Source: Anaerolineaceae bacterium
Lineage (GTDB): Bacteria; Chloroflexota; Anaerolineae; Aggregatilineales; Phototrophicaceae
Assembly (NCBI GenBank): GCA_007693385.1
Contig: REDR01000076.1
Span: forward strand, 1 to 53,070
DNA length: 53,070 nucleotides
Reading direction: 5' to 3'
Positions 35,497-45,000 of this stretch are shown here, one piece after another. A program made the translations under genes and the position numbers. How positions within the stretch are numbered: the stretch's first letter is position 1; each line of letters opens with the position of its first letter. The notes beneath the pieces were generated by a model that made no database searches, was not told the DNA's origin, and saw nothing but the letters and a program-made list of their open reading frames with translations.

Positions 35497-36330
35497 ATGG
35501 CTGGATTAAACCGTTTAGCAGGCAAAGTCGCGCTGATAACCGGCGCGGGAGACGGAATCGGACGCGGCATCGCGCTCAAATTCGCGCAGGAAGGCGCGAA
35601 GATCGGCGTGCTGGACTTAAACATCAAAGCGACGGAAGCCGTCGCGCAGGAAATCGTGAACGCTGGCGGTTCAGCGTTAGCTCTGCCCGCCGATGTCGGC
35701 GACGAAGCACAGGTTAATTCTGCGGTCAAGAAGCTGGCTGACGCTTTCGGCACGGTCACGGTGCTGGTCAACAATGCCGCCGTGATGCCCGCCGGTACCC
35801 TGCACGAGACGGGGACAGATGACTTTGATCGCTGTATGCGTGTCAACGTGCGCGGCGCTTATCTGGCATGTAAGGCGGTCATCCCGGGCATGTTGTCGGT
35901 ACACAATGGGAGCATCATCCACATGGCGAGCGTCACCGGCATTTTAGGCTTGCCGGGCGTGGCCGCCTACTCCGCCACAAAAGGCGCGTTAATCGCGCTG
36001 GCGCGGGCGATGTCTACCGACTATGCGCGGCGCGGCATCCGCATCAACGCGGTATCACCGGGCACTATCGACTCGCCGATGTTGCATAATTTTGCCGCCG
36101 CACAGTCCGATCCGGAAATGATCCGCCGCGCTTTTGACGACATGCATCCCATCGGACGGGTGGGCACAATTGAGGAAGTCGCCAACGTCTTCGTGTTCCT
36201 TGCCTCCGATGAATCCAGCTTCGTGACCGGCGCGAATTATGAAGTCGATGGCGGGCTGGGCGTAAAAGGCGAACAACCGCAGGACATGCCGGAAGATAAG
36301 GACACAAAAGAATCCGTGCTGGACATATAA
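35497..36330 (+). CDS. SDR-family oxidoreductase, probable sugar dehydrogenase
   Basis: A 277-residue short-chain dehydrogenase. The cofactor motif is [10 protein letters not shown] (about 16-25), then [11 protein letters not shown], the catalytic serine region [10 protein letters not shown], catalytic [11 protein letters not shown] and the C-terminal [18 protein letters not shown] motif after beta-2 (GVLDLN) favours NAD+ over NADP+. In a Weimberg-like operon it is the best candidate for the first step, oxidation of a pentose to its lactone, although such SDRs act on many alcohols. About 20 charged residues extend the C-terminus. Good AAAGGA site; 54 bp after the semialdehyde dehydrogenase gene. 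Confidence 0.85.
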   Translation: MAGLNRLAGKVALITGAGDGIGRGIALKFAQEGAKIGVLDLNIKATEAVAQEIVNAGGSALALPADVGDEAQVNSAVKKLADAFGTVTVLVNNAAVMPAGTLHETGTDDFDRCMRVNVRGAYLACKAVIPGMLSVHNGSIIHMASVTGILGLPGVAAYSATKGALIALARAMSTDYARRGIRINAVSPGTIDSPMLHNFAAAQSDPEMIRRAFDDMHPIGRVGTIEEVANVFVFLASDESSFVTGANYEVDGGLGVKGEQPQDMPEDKDTKESVLDI

Positions 36331-36372
36331 CATCAAAAATTAAAATAAATTCGCAAAGGAGATTTAACCGTC

Positions 36373-37332
36373 ATGGAAATCGCGCAGGGTATTCACCAGA
36401 TTAAATGTGTGTTCGGTGGTACGCGCATGGTGTTCTGTTATCTGCTGATCGGTCAACGGGCGTCTATGCTGGTTGATACCGGTTGCGCTCATAATCCGGA
36501 ACAGGACATCTTGCCCTATATGCAATCTATCGGCTTTGACCCCGCCGACCTGACTTACATCGTCATCACCCATTCCGATCTCGATCATCAGGGCGGCAAC
36601 CAGCCGATGAAAGACGCCGCGCCGAACGCTCTGCTGATGTGTCATAATCTGGATCGCGCATGGATCGAAAGCGCCGACGCCATCATCAACGGGCGCTATG
36701 CTCAGTTTGGGGCGGATCACGGCATCAGCCTCAGCGAAGAAGGCAAAGCCGGAATCCGTGCTGATATGCGGCTGGCGCCAGTCGATATGACGCTAGAAGG
36801 CGGCGAAACCTTCCGGCTGAGTGAAGATTGGCAGGTCAGCGCGGTACACACCCCCGGCCACACATGGGGACATACCGCCATCTACGACCCGCGAAGCCGC
36901 ACGTTGATCTCCGGCGAGGCGACGATGTGGACGCACATCCCCAACGACGATTGGACACCGGCCATGCCGCCGACTTACTGCTATGTCGATACGTACATCG
37001 CCACACAAGACCGGCTGATGAGCATGTCCATTGATCTGCTGGCTTCCGCGCATTGGCCGTTACAACGCGGCGCAGATGTCGGCGCGTTCATCCGCGAAGG
37101 GCGTAACTATTGCCTGCACGTTGAAGGTCAATTGCTGGAATTAGCCGCGCAACAATCCTTCACTCTGCGCGAAGCGATCCGGCAATTAGCGCCGAATCTC
37201 GGCGGATGGACGCCGCCCGATCATCAAGATTTCAGCTTTGCGATGCTCGGCAACCTCAACGCGCTGACCAAACGAGGCCAACTGAAAACCACGCGCAACG
37301 ATGACGGGTTCATCGTCTGGAGCTTAGCATGA
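36373..37332 (+). CDS. Metallo-beta-lactamase-fold hydrolase
   Basis: A 319-residue cytoplasmic MBL-fold hydrolase. The metal motif H67-S-D69-L-D71-H72 ([12 protein letters not shown]) is the common HxDxDH variant, with further ligands in [13 protein letters not shown] and the aspartate/glutamate region LISGEAT. Length is normal. There is no classical sugar lactonase (SMP-30 or GLTT/NHL type) gene in this operon, and the lactonase step lies between the SDR and the dehydratases encoded on either side. This protein is therefore a candidate pentonolactonase. MBL-fold lactonases are known for other lactones; the specific role here is inference. It overlaps the next gene by 4 bp (ATGA). Confidence 0.82.
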   Translation: MEIAQGIHQIKCVFGGTRMVFCYLLIGQRASMLVDTGCAHNPEQDILPYMQSIGFDPADLTYIVITHSDLDHQGGNQPMKDAAPNALLMCHNLDRAWIESADAIINGRYAQFGADHGISLSEEGKAGIRADMRLAPVDMTLEGGETFRLSEDWQVSAVHTPGHTWGHTAIYDPRSRTLISGEATMWTHIPNDDWTPAMPPTYCYVDTYIATQDRLMSMSIDLLASAHWPLQRGADVGAFIREGRNYCLHVEGQLLELAAQQSFTLREAIRQLAPNLGGWTPPDHQDFSFAMLGNLNALTKRGQLKTTRNDDGFIVWSLA

Positions 37333-38252
37333 CCAATATAAACGATGCGCTTATAGTGCGCTTCCACGAACCGCGCTTCCACGAACCAGAACACGGCCCG
37401 CGTCTCGGCATCCGCCGCGACGACGGGAACGTGTACGACATCACTGCCACATTCGGCACGTTTGGCGCATGGTTGCAGGCCAGCACTGGCCGCGTCGAAG
37501 CCGCCATCAACGATCTGTTGCAGGCGGCAGAGTCAGCCACGAGCCAGCCCGCATCGCGCTACGACAACGCCCCGCACGCGGATCGCCCCCACTGGTTGCC
37601 GCCGGTGGATGTACAGGACGTGTGGGCGTCCGGCGTGACATACGAACGAAGTCGTGCCGCCCGTCAGGAAGAAGCCATCGACGGCGGCGACGTATACGCC
37701 CGCGTTTACGATGCCACCCGCCCCGAACTGTTCTTCAAAGCGCGTGGGCCATGGGTGGTCGGCCACCTGCACGAGGTCGGCATCCGTAGCGATGCGGTCT
37801 GGAATGTCCCCGAACCGGAGCTAACGCTGGTACTCAATCCGGCGCTAGAGGTCGTCGGTTTCTGCGCGGGCAATGACATGAGTAGCCGCGACATCGAAGG
37901 CGAAAATCCGCTTTATCTGCCACAGGCGAAAGTCTACACCGCGTCCTGTGCGCTGGGGCCGGGCATCCGTCCCGGTATGCATCAGCAATGGCCGCCCGCC
38001 AGCATCCACATCACCATCCAGCGCGACGATCAGACTATCGTTGACGATAGCGTACACACCGAAAGTATTCGCCGCACATTGCCCGAACTGGTGGAATATC
38101 TCGGGCGCTCCAACACATTCGCGGATGGCGTGTTCTTGATGACCGGCACCGGAATCATCCCTCCCAATGATTTCACGCTACACGCCGGAGATCGCGTCAC
38201 CATCCAGATTGACGGCATCGGGACGCTAGTTAATACGGTGAAAGTGGTGTGA
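37329..38252 (+). CDS. FAH-family 2-keto-3-deoxypentonate dehydratase
   Basis: A 307-residue fumarylacetoacetate-hydrolase-fold protein. The stretches [37 protein letters not shown] and the metal-ligand motif [10 protein letters not shown] with [21 protein letters not shown] are typical of the subgroup that dehydrates 2-keto-3-deoxy-D-xylonate or -L-arabinonate to alpha-ketoglutarate semialdehyde (XylX/KdxD/AraD type). The product is the substrate of the dehydrogenase at 33847. There is a small duplicated segment near the N-terminus (FHEPRFHEP). It overlaps the MBL gene by 4 bp and precedes the enolase-superfamily gene by 7 bp, so the pathway genes are tightly coupled. Confidence 0.87.
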   Translation: MTNINDALIVRFHEPRFHEPEHGPRLGIRRDDGNVYDITATFGTFGAWLQASTGRVEAAINDLLQAAESATSQPASRYDNAPHADRPHWLPPVDVQDVWASGVTYERSRAARQEEAIDGGDVYARVYDATRPELFFKARGPWVVGHLHEVGIRSDAVWNVPEPELTLVLNPALEVVGFCAGNDMSSRDIEGENPLYLPQAKVYTASCALGPGIRPGMHQQWPPASIHITIQRDDQTIVDDSVHTESIRRTLPELVEYLGRSNTFADGVFLMTGTGIIPPNDFTLHAGDRVTIQIDGIGTLVNTVKVV

Positions 38253-38259
38253 ACGAACG

Positions 38260-39459
38260 ATGAAGATTACCGCGATAGAAACCCTACAATGGAGCGCTTA
38301 TCCGCGCTTGCTGGTGGTGCGAGTTCATACCGATAGCGGGCTGATCGGTCTGGGTGAGACGGTTGACAAAGTACCCGCCGCAAAAGCCGCCTTGCATGGC
38401 ACCGTCGCCCCGCTTGTGCTGGGGCAAGATGCACTCGACATCGAAGGCGTCTGGCGCTTTGTCATGGATAACATCATGTATCACGGCTACGCCGGTGCCG
38501 AGACGCGGGCACTCTCCGCCTTTGAGGTCGCGCTGTGGGACATCATGGGGAAACATTACGGCGCGCCGCTTTATCATCTGCTGGGCGGTAAAACCCGCGA
38601 CGCCATCCCCACCTATAACACCTGTATCGGCGTGGACGAAGTGCCGGACTATCGCGCATGGCAGGAAGATGCCGGTCAGCTAGCGCGGAGCTTGCTGGAC
38701 GATGGCATCCACGCCATGAAGATATGGCCGTTTGATCCGTTCAGCGAGGCGTCGTTCGGCCAATACATCAGTCTGGCCGATGTCGAGCGCGGCTTGCGTC
38801 CGGTGCGTCAGATACGTGAGGCCGTCGGCGATGACATGGAGATCGGCATAGAGTGTCATTTTCGCTGGAATCGCGCCAGCATTGAGCGCATCGCCCGCGC
38901 TCTTGAGCCGTACAACATCCTGTTTCTGGAAGATGTGATGGCCGCACCGTACATGGATGAGATCAAGATATTCAGCCAGCGCACGACGATCCCCGTCGTC
39001 GGCTCGGAGTTGATGATGACACGCTGGCAGATGCGCGAATGGCTAGAAAAGCGCGTGTCATCTATCGTGATGACCGATCCGGTATGGAATGGTGGCATCG
39101 CTGAGACGCGCAAGATCGCAAACATGGCGGAGGCTTTCGGCCTGCCCATCGTGCTACACAACGTCGCCGGGCCGATCTGTCACGCGGCCTGTATGCATCT
39201 GGGCGCACATCTGCCTAACCTGTACTTTGTGGAGTCTGTGCGAGCATTCTACAAGACTTATTTCCCGATCTTGTCCGGCTACACGCCGCAGATCACCGAC
39301 GGCCATCTGGACATCCCAACCGGCGCGGGACTCGGCATCACGCTCAACGAATCTGCGCTACAGCGCCCCGATCTCGTCCGGCAAGTAACGTCGGGCGATG
39401 GTCTGGCGAAGGGACGGCGGGCGATGGGCGATCACTGGGCAGTAGAAGAAATCCGATAA
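38260..39459 (+). CDS. Enolase-superfamily (mandelate racemase/muconate lactonising type) sugar-acid dehydratase
   Basis: A 399-residue enzyme expected to dehydrate a pentonate (or another aldonate) to its 2-keto-3-deoxy form. Visible active-site residues are K154-I-W156, metal ligands E198 (IGIECHF, with H200 as in galactonate-dehydratase-like DxH motifs), E224 (FLEDVM) and E250 (VGSELM), and the D273 (TDPVWNGG) and H300 (VLHNVAGP) dyad. The N-terminal capping domain has the usual [15 protein letters not shown]. It would supply the substrate of the FAH-family dehydratase encoded 7 bp upstream. Exact stereospecificity (xylonate, arabinonate, lyxonate, galactonate) cannot be read from sequence. 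Confidence 0.85.
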   Translation: MKITAIETLQWSAYPRLLVVRVHTDSGLIGLGETVDKVPAAKAALHGTVAPLVLGQDALDIEGVWRFVMDNIMYHGYAGAETRALSAFEVALWDIMGKHYGAPLYHLLGGKTRDAIPTYNTCIGVDEVPDYRAWQEDAGQLARSLLDDGIHAMKIWPFDPFSEASFGQYISLADVERGLRPVRQIREAVGDDMEIGIECHFRWNRASIERIARALEPYNILFLEDVMAAPYMDEIKIFSQRTTIPVVGSELMMTRWQMREWLEKRVSSIVMTDPVWNGGIAETRKIANMAEAFGLPIVLHNVAGPICHAACMHLGAHLPNLYFVESVRAFYKTYFPILSGYTPQITDGHLDIPTGAGLGITLNESALQRPDLVRQVTSGDGLAKGRRAMGDHWAVEEIR

Positions 39460-39480
39460 ACAATAGGAGCATGAACGATC

Positions 39481-40224
39481 ATGCAAAAATTCGTCGCCTT
39501 AACCTGCGAAGCGCTGGCACGTTCAATCTATGCGCTTTCCGCACAGTCCGACCACACGATCTCGATTCGCCTGTTCCGGCAAGGACTACACAACCGCCCC
39601 AAGAACCTGCGCGAGGTGCTTCAGGAGCAGATCGACGCAATCGAGCCGGGAGAGTGTGACGCGATCTTGCTGGTTTATGGCATCTGCGGCACATCAACCA
39701 TCGGCCTCAGCGCCCGTCACACGCCGCTTGTTATGCCCCGCGCCCATGATTGCATCACGCTATATCTGGGATCACGGGAGCGTTATCAGGAGGAGTTCGA
39801 GAAGAATCCCGGCACATACTGGTACAGTCTCGATTACATGGAACGCCAGGAGGATAACGCACAAATCGTTCTCGGCGCGGCGGGGCTGGAAATAGAGGCG
39901 GCGGAATACGAAAAATACATCGAGCGTTACGGCAAAGAAACGGCGGATTTATTGATGGAAGAGATGCGGCGCTGGTCGCGTCATTACAGCAGAGCCGCGT
40001 TCATCGACACCGGACAGGGCACGCCAGCCGCAAACCGCCGTTATGAGGAATCCGCACAACAAAAAGCGTCCAAAGAAGGCTGGGCATACGAGCGCTTGCA
40101 AGGCAATCAGCGCTTATTGCGTCTGCTGGTCAGTGGCGATTGGCCGGAGGATGAATTCCTGATCGTCCAGCCCGGCCAGACCATCCGCCAAACGTACCAT
40201 GACGACCTGATCGATTCCGATTGA
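39481..40224 (+). CDS. DUF1638 protein
   Basis: A 247-residue soluble protein. The conserved features MQKFVALTCEALARSIY, DAILLVYGICGTSTIGLSAR, MPRAHDCITLYLGSRERY and GTYWYSLDYMER match the DUF1638 family as I know it. Conserved Cys and His (C9, C69, H90, C92 approximately) could bind a metal or cofactor. DUF1638 proteins are repeatedly found beside corrinoid methyltransferases and their activators in methanogens and anaerobes, but no function is established. Its presence here, in the same operon as the RACo gene, strengthens the case that the corrinoid proteins of this locus work together. It starts 21 bp after the dehydratase stop. Confidence 0.8.
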   Translation: MQKFVALTCEALARSIYALSAQSDHTISIRLFRQGLHNRPKNLREVLQEQIDAIEPGECDAILLVYGICGTSTIGLSARHTPLVMPRAHDCITLYLGSRERYQEEFEKNPGTYWYSLDYMERQEDNAQIVLGAAGLEIEAAEYEKYIERYGKETADLLMEEMRRWSRHYSRAAFIDTGQGTPAANRRYEESAQQKASKEGWAYERLQGNQRLLRLLVSGDWPEDEFLIVQPGQTIRQTYHDDLIDSD

Positions 40225-40338
40225 TTCTGATCGGTGCTAAAAATGCGCCCGCGAAACAGAGAGCAATTGACGATCCGCGCCGATTGTGACACCATCTATT
40301 CATTGTCGTCATGCCACGAATAATCAAGGAGCGCCGAC

Positions 40339-41412
40339 GTGAACAAGCAAGATTCAGCAACAACAGCAGACACATCCATGATGCGAGCCGTGCAACTGAC
40401 CGGCTTTGGCGATGTAGACCGGCTGGAACTGGTTGAAGTGCCACGCCCGCAACCGGCGCGGGGCGAAGTGCTGATTCAGGTCGGCGCGTGCGGCCTAAAC
40501 AACACCGATCTCAATTTACGCAAAGGCTGGTACAGTCCGGACGGCGACGGCGCGGAGTCGCTGACCGGCTGGCAACACACGCCACCACAGTTCCCCATCA
40601 TACAGGGCGCGGATATTGTCGGCGTTATCGTCGGCGTCGGAACCGGCGTGCCGGATAGTCGCTTGAACCAGCGCGTTATCGTCAATCCCACCATTTACAA
40701 AACGCATCCCGAAAACCCGATGGACATTGACTATCTGGGCAGTGAGCGTCCGGGCGGCTTCGCTCAATACGTGTGCGTTCCGGCGGTCAATGCCCATGCG
40801 ATCACGACGGACATGAGCGACGCCGAGTTAGCCACCTTCCCGACATCCTACCTTACCGCGTGGCACATGCTGGCGCGGGCGGATGTTCAAGCCGGTGAAA
40901 CGGTTCTCGTCACCGGCGCATCCGGCGGCGTTGGCTCCGCGCTTTTGCAGTTAATCAAAGCGCGTGACGCCCGCGCCGTCGCCATCGTCGGGCGCGGCAA
41001 AGAAGATCATGCACAGGCGTTAGGCGCGGTACGGATAATCCCGCGTGATGTAGACGACATCAAACAACATCTCGGCGATATAACCGTCGATGCCGTCGCT
41101 GATGTAGTTGGCGGCGCGGGCATCATGGATTTGATGCACGTTGTCCGTCCGGGCGGGCGCATCGTCACGGCGGGCGCTATGGCCGGGCCGATGGTGGAGA
41201 TTGACCTGCGGACGCTGTACCTGCGCCATCTCTCTCTGCTCGGTTCGACGCTGGGAACGGCGGCTGATTTCGAGAATCTCGTCAACACGATACAGGCCGG
41301 CCAGATAAAACCGCTACTCGCCCACACATTCCCGCTAGCGCAACTGCGCGAAGCACAACAGACTTTCGAGCGCAAGCAGTTCTTTGGCAAAATCGTCATT
41401 GATAGCTTTTGA
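40339..41412 (+). CDS. MDR-family (quinone-oxidoreductase/zinc-type) dehydrogenase
   Basis: A 357-residue medium-chain dehydrogenase. The catalytic-domain start is MRAVQLTGFGDVDRLELVEVPRP (begins about residue 15), then CGLNNTDLNLRKGWY in place of the zinc-enzyme CGxCHTD motif, PIIQGADIVGVI, and the Rossmann motif VLVTGASGGVGSALLQLIKA. The C-terminus ends LREAQQTFERKQFFGKIVID. Absence of the usual structural-zinc cysteines suggests the zinc-independent quinone-reductase subgroup. A GTG start with AAGGAG 7 nt upstream is chosen; a downstream ATG pair is an alternative. It ends the rightward operon, 114 bp after DUF1638. It may reduce or oxidise a sugar-derived carbonyl; substrate unknown. Confidence 0.8.
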   Translation: MNKQDSATTADTSMMRAVQLTGFGDVDRLELVEVPRPQPARGEVLIQVGACGLNNTDLNLRKGWYSPDGDGAESLTGWQHTPPQFPIIQGADIVGVIVGVGTGVPDSRLNQRVIVNPTIYKTHPENPMDIDYLGSERPGGFAQYVCVPAVNAHAITTDMSDAELATFPTSYLTAWHMLARADVQAGETVLVTGASGGVGSALLQLIKARDARAVAIVGRGKEDHAQALGAVRIIPRDVDDIKQHLGDITVDAVADVVGGAGIMDLMHVVRPGGRIVTAGAMAGPMVEIDLRTLYLRHLSLLGSTLGTAADFENLVNTIQAGQIKPLLAHTFPLAQLREAQQTFERKQFFGKIVIDSF

Positions 41413-41514
41413 CCGGCGACGCTTCACGGGGGGGATTCCCACCCTGTCTTACCCGCAATTAGATGAAGTGAGATAAAATGAAAGCCTGTGACTGTTCCCT
41501 AATGGAGTATGACC

Positions 41515-42696
41515 ATGATCACACATAGGCTATCATCATTTTGGACTATACTTGCCATCGCGCTCATGATGCCCTTCGTCGTTTTCGCGCAGGACGACGA
41601 CAACGGTAAGGGCGACACGGGCGTTGTACAACGCCTATTCAGCATCATCCCCGACACGGAAATTAACCGAATGGAGATCACACTTACCGACCTTCCGGCG
41701 ATGTTCGAGACACGATCCGGAGCGCCCATGCCGACATCGTTCACGGAGATCATCGAAGCCGGTGACGACCTATGGCTGGCTGTATTACGCGGCATCGCAA
41801 ACACGCCTTCATGGATGATGAATTCGGCGATGACCGAGTCACCATCTGATTTCAGCGGATTCGATCCGTTCAACCGCTTCGCGGCTACCGGTATGCCACC
41901 GGAGCGCGTCGAATTATTCACCGATGTTGACGCCTCAGCAGTCATCGCGGCACACGTCGCCCGCGATTACACGGTGATAGAACGCGGTGAAGTCACTCTG
42001 CTCTGTCCGCCGGATGGGTGCGATAGCGGAACTCTGATCTCCCCTGCTGATCGCAATTTCGATAACGTCTTCGGCGGCGACTTAGGGCGTTCACAGCCGG
42101 TCATCGTGTGGGAAGATGTCGTCATCTCCTCCATGAACGAAGACGCTATAGAGGCGGTCATCGCCACCATCAACGGCGAAGCGCCCGCTATGGCTGATGA
42201 TGCCATTCATCGATTCGTGGCCGACATTCTCGATAATGGCGATGGGCAACTGCGTCAATTCACCATCTTTTCGGTTGATGCGATCATCGAGCAATTATCA
42301 CTCTCAGAAGGTAACGAGACGTTCCCGCCTTATCAGTTCTTCGCCTTCGATGATCGCGCTACACCAGAGTCCGAAATAATGCGCGTTATCTTGATCTACG
42401 ACTCCGCCGATTCCGCCGCCCGCGCCGCCGATGTGCTTCCGGCACGGCTGGATTTGCGTACAGCAAATGAGCGCACGCACCGCGAGATACTCGCCGGAGA
42501 AGATGGCATCGTGGCAATCGACATCATCGAAGACAAGGCGGACGGGTTATCTGCCGTCGTAGTCAGTTTCACCCGCCCACAACCGACGGAGACACCGATC
42601 AATGGTAGGATCACCCCGAGCGCAGAAGGTCATGTCCGGATGTTCACCGCCATCATGATGTGGCGACTCGAATGGTTGATCCCGGGCGAGGAATAA
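41515..42696 (+). CDS. Secreted protein of unknown function
   Basis: A 393-residue exported protein I do not recognise. A signal peptide (SFWTILAIALMMPFVVFAQ) with an AxA-like site is followed by an acidic mature start (DDDNGKGD); there is no lipobox and no later membrane helix. Notable is a single potential disulfide pair C-P-P-D-G-C in LLCPPDGCDSG. The sequence has hydrophobic/alternating patterns consistent with an alpha/beta fold and repeated motifs of the type SMNEDAIEAVIATINGEAP. Of two nearby ATGs, 41515 is preferred because GGAG is 7 nt before it, whereas it is only one base from the ATG at 41509. It stands alone, with gaps of about 100 bp on both sides. Confidence 0.7.
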   Translation: MITHRLSSFWTILAIALMMPFVVFAQDDDNGKGDTGVVQRLFSIIPDTEINRMEITLTDLPAMFETRSGAPMPTSFTEIIEAGDDLWLAVLRGIANTPSWMMNSAMTESPSDFSGFDPFNRFAATGMPPERVELFTDVDASAVIAAHVARDYTVIERGEVTLLCPPDGCDSGTLISPADRNFDNVFGGDLGRSQPVIVWEDVVISSMNEDAIEAVIATINGEAPAMADDAIHRFVADILDNGDGQLRQFTIFSVDAIIEQLSLSEGNETFPPYQFFAFDDRATPESEIMRVILIYDSADSAARAADVLPARLDLRTANERTHREILAGEDGIVAIDIIEDKADGLSAVVVSFTRPQPTETPINGRITPSAEGHVRMFTAIMMWRLEWLIPGEE

Positions 42697-42737
42697 TGCA
42701 GGCTGGCGGCGATGAGCCGGTAGATATAACGGCGAGG

Positions 42738-42766
42738 TGGACTCCGTGCAAGCGATGATTTACAAT
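42738..42766 (+). promoter_or_regulatory. Candidate promoter of the gamma-glutamylation cluster
   Basis: TGGACT (42738-42743), a 17-nt spacer and TACAAT (42761-42766) lie 39 bp before the ATG of the glutamine-synthetase-like gene. No operator-like palindrome was seen. Confidence 0.4.
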
Positions 42767-42805
42767 CAATCGCGCTAATATCGGCCAACAAACACGGAGA
42801 GAAAA

Positions 42806-44188
42806 ATGGCGCCATTACGCGGTATGTTAACATTGCCTCAGCTTGCCGAGCTTGTCGAAAAAGAAGAGATAGAAACCGTCATTCTGGGTTTTACAGACCA
42901 ATACGGGCGGATGATGGGCAAGCGCTTTGACGCTGAATTCTTCGTAGAAGAGGCCGCGTCTCATGGCACCCATGCGTGCGATTATCTGATGACAACCGAC
43001 ATGGAAATGGAGCCGGTGCCCGGCTATAAGTTCGCCAACTGGGAAAAAGGCTACGGCGACTTTCATCTAGTGCCCGATATGGCGACGTTGCGCGTGGCGA
43101 GCTGGCTCGATAAAACCGCGCTCGTGTTGTGCGATGTGGAAGACGAAAAGACGCATCAGCCGACAAGCGTCATCCCGCGTACTATTCTGCGCCGCCAGCT
43201 AGACAACGCGGCGCAGATGGGCTATGAGATGATGGCCGCGTCCGAGCTTGAATATTACGTCTACGAAGACAGCTACCGCACCGCATCGCAAAAAGCGTAT
43301 AACGGGCTAGAGCCGATGGGCTGGTACATCGAGGATTATCATGTATTACAGGGCACACGCGAGGAAAAATTCACCGCGCAGGCACGCCGCCACCTCAAAT
43401 ATTCCGGTATTCCGGTGGAGAATTCCAAAGGCGAATGGGGGCACGGACAGCACGAGTTGAACGTGCGTTATACCGATGGGCTGGGCATGGCAGACCGCCA
43501 CGTTATCTTTAAGCAATGCCTGAAAGAATTGGCGGATAAACTCGGGTTCAGCGTGACATTTATGGCGAAGCCGACGACTGATCCGGCGGCGGGTTCTAGT
43601 TCGCATCTACATATCAGCCTGTGGGCGGATGGCGACAACGCTTTTGACGGCGACGAGCCACTCGGCCCAGCTAAAGGCTCGAAGATTTTTCGGTGGTTTC
43701 TGGGTGGCTGGATGGCGCATGTATCGGAATTGATGGTGTTTTATGCGCCGACGATCAATTCATATAAGCGTTATGTTGATTTTTCATGGGCGCCGACGCG
43801 CATCGCATGGAGCTATGATAACCGCACAGCAGGCTTCCGCGTGGTAGGCAGTGGCAAAAGCCTGCGAATCGAATGCCGGATTCCGGGTGCGGATTGCAAC
43901 CCGTATCTGGCATACGCGGCGGCGCTGGCGTCCGGTCTGGATGGCATCAAAAACCAGATCGAACCACCGGACATCTTCGAGGGGGATATTTATTCCGCAC
44001 AAAATCTGCCGCGTGTGCCCTACACGCTACAGCACGCGGTCAGCAATTTTTCCAACAGTCAATTTGCTAAAGATGTGTTTGGCGTCGATGTTGTCGAGCA
44101 TTATACGCGCTTCTTCCAGACAGAGGTTGACAGCTTCAACCAGTCCGTGACGGATTGGGAACGCCAGCGCTATTTTGAACGGATTTAA
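42806..44188 (+). CDS. Glutamine-synthetase-like gamma-glutamyl-amine ligase (PuuA/GlnA4 type)
   Basis: A 460-residue member of the glutamine synthetase superfamily. Metal and substrate motifs are ASELEYYVYED, GHGQHELNVRY, GSSSHLHISLW, NRTAGFRVVG and RIECRIPGADCNPYLAYAAAL. The divergent N-terminus (VILGFTDQYGRMMGKRFDA) and its neighbours (oxidoreductase, aldehyde dehydrogenase, amidotransferase) argue against ammonia assimilation. PuuA-type ligases couple glutamate to putrescine, ethanolamine or other amines using ATP, protecting the amine during oxidation. The specific amine is not evident. GGAGAG precedes the ATG. It is the first gene of a four-gene cluster; the next gene begins 27 bp after its stop. 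Confidence 0.87.
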   Translation: MAPLRGMLTLPQLAELVEKEEIETVILGFTDQYGRMMGKRFDAEFFVEEAASHGTHACDYLMTTDMEMEPVPGYKFANWEKGYGDFHLVPDMATLRVASWLDKTALVLCDVEDEKTHQPTSVIPRTILRRQLDNAAQMGYEMMAASELEYYVYEDSYRTASQKAYNGLEPMGWYIEDYHVLQGTREEKFTAQARRHLKYSGIPVENSKGEWGHGQHELNVRYTDGLGMADRHVIFKQCLKELADKLGFSVTFMAKPTTDPAAGSSSHLHISLWADGDNAFDGDEPLGPAKGSKIFRWFLGGWMAHVSELMVFYAPTINSYKRYVDFSWAPTRIAWSYDNRTAGFRVVGSGKSLRIECRIPGADCNPYLAYAAALASGLDGIKNQIEPPDIFEGDIYSAQNLPRVPYTLQHAVSNFSNSQFAKDVFGVDVVEHYTRFFQTEVDSFNQSVTDWERQRYFERI

Positions 44189-44215
44189 CGACCACAACGG
44201 ACAAGGCAATAGATC

Positions 44216-44989
44216 ATGAGACTAGAAGGCAAAGTCGCCCTGATTACGGGCGGCGGAAGCGGGATCGGCTATCACACCGCGCTTTTGTTCGCTCAGGAAG
44301 GCGCGAAAGTCGCCGTCGTTGATGTGAACGAGAGCGCCGGTAAACAGACCGTGCAGGAGATCGAAGCACAGGGAGGCGCGGCGGTTTATATCCATGCGGA
44401 CGTATCCAAGGCGTCGGACTGTGAGCGCATGATACAGACAACTGAGGCGACTTTTGGCGCGTTGCACATCCTATTCAACAACGCCGGAATCAGCCATGCC
44501 GATGATGACGACGCGATCAACACCGGCGAAGATGTGTGGGATTTAACGATGCAGGTCAACGTGAAAGGCGTTTTTCTCGGTTGCAAGTATGGCATTCCGG
44601 CCATACGGCGAGCGGGCGGCGGTAGCATCATCAATACCGCGTCGTTTGTGGCATCGCTGGGCGCGGCCACGCCGCAACTAGCGTATACCGCCAGCAAAGG
44701 CGCGGTGTTATCCATGACACGCGAATTAGCGACCATCCACGCCCGCGAAGGCATCCGCGTGAACGCGCTGTGTCCCGGCCCGTTGCGTACCGAGCTTTTG
44801 ATGAAATATCTCAACACGGACGAGAAGAAACAACGGCGACTGGTGCATATCCCGATGGGGCGCTTTGGCGAAGCGCAAGAGATCGCCTACGCGGTCTTGT
44901 ATCTGGCATCGGACGAGTCCTCTTTCGTCACCGGCACCAACTTCCTTGTCGATGGCGGCATCACCGCCGCTTATGTGACGCCGGAATAA
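44216..44989 (+). CDS. SDR-family oxidoreductase in the gamma-glutamylation cluster
   Basis: A 257-residue short-chain dehydrogenase: TGGGSGIGYHTALLFAQEG cofactor motif, acidic VVDVNES after beta-2 favouring NAD+, ILFNNAGISHAD, catalytic serine in IINTASFVASLG, catalytic YTASKGAVLSM and C-terminal SFVTGTNFLVDGGITAAY. It occupies the place where canonical Puu clusters have the flavin oxidase PuuB, 27 bp after the ligase and 11 bp before the aldehyde dehydrogenase. An alcohol-oxidising SDR would fit if the glutamylated substrate is an amino alcohol such as ethanolamine; this is inference. Confidence 0.86.
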   Translation: MRLEGKVALITGGGSGIGYHTALLFAQEGAKVAVVDVNESAGKQTVQEIEAQGGAAVYIHADVSKASDCERMIQTTEATFGALHILFNNAGISHADDDDAINTGEDVWDLTMQVNVKGVFLGCKYGIPAIRRAGGGSIINTASFVASLGAATPQLAYTASKGAVLSMTRELATIHAREGIRVNALCPGPLRTELLMKYLNTDEKKQRRLVHIPMGRFGEAQEIAYAVLYLASDESSFVTGTNFLVDGGITAAYVTPE

Positions 44990-45000
44990 AGCAGGTCATC

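Noticed and set aside
44770-45000. N-terminal extension of the aldehyde dehydrogenase over the SDR gene
   Set aside because: The 77 extra residues are arginine-rich shadow translation; ATG 45001 lies just after the SDR stop and starts the ALDH sequence.
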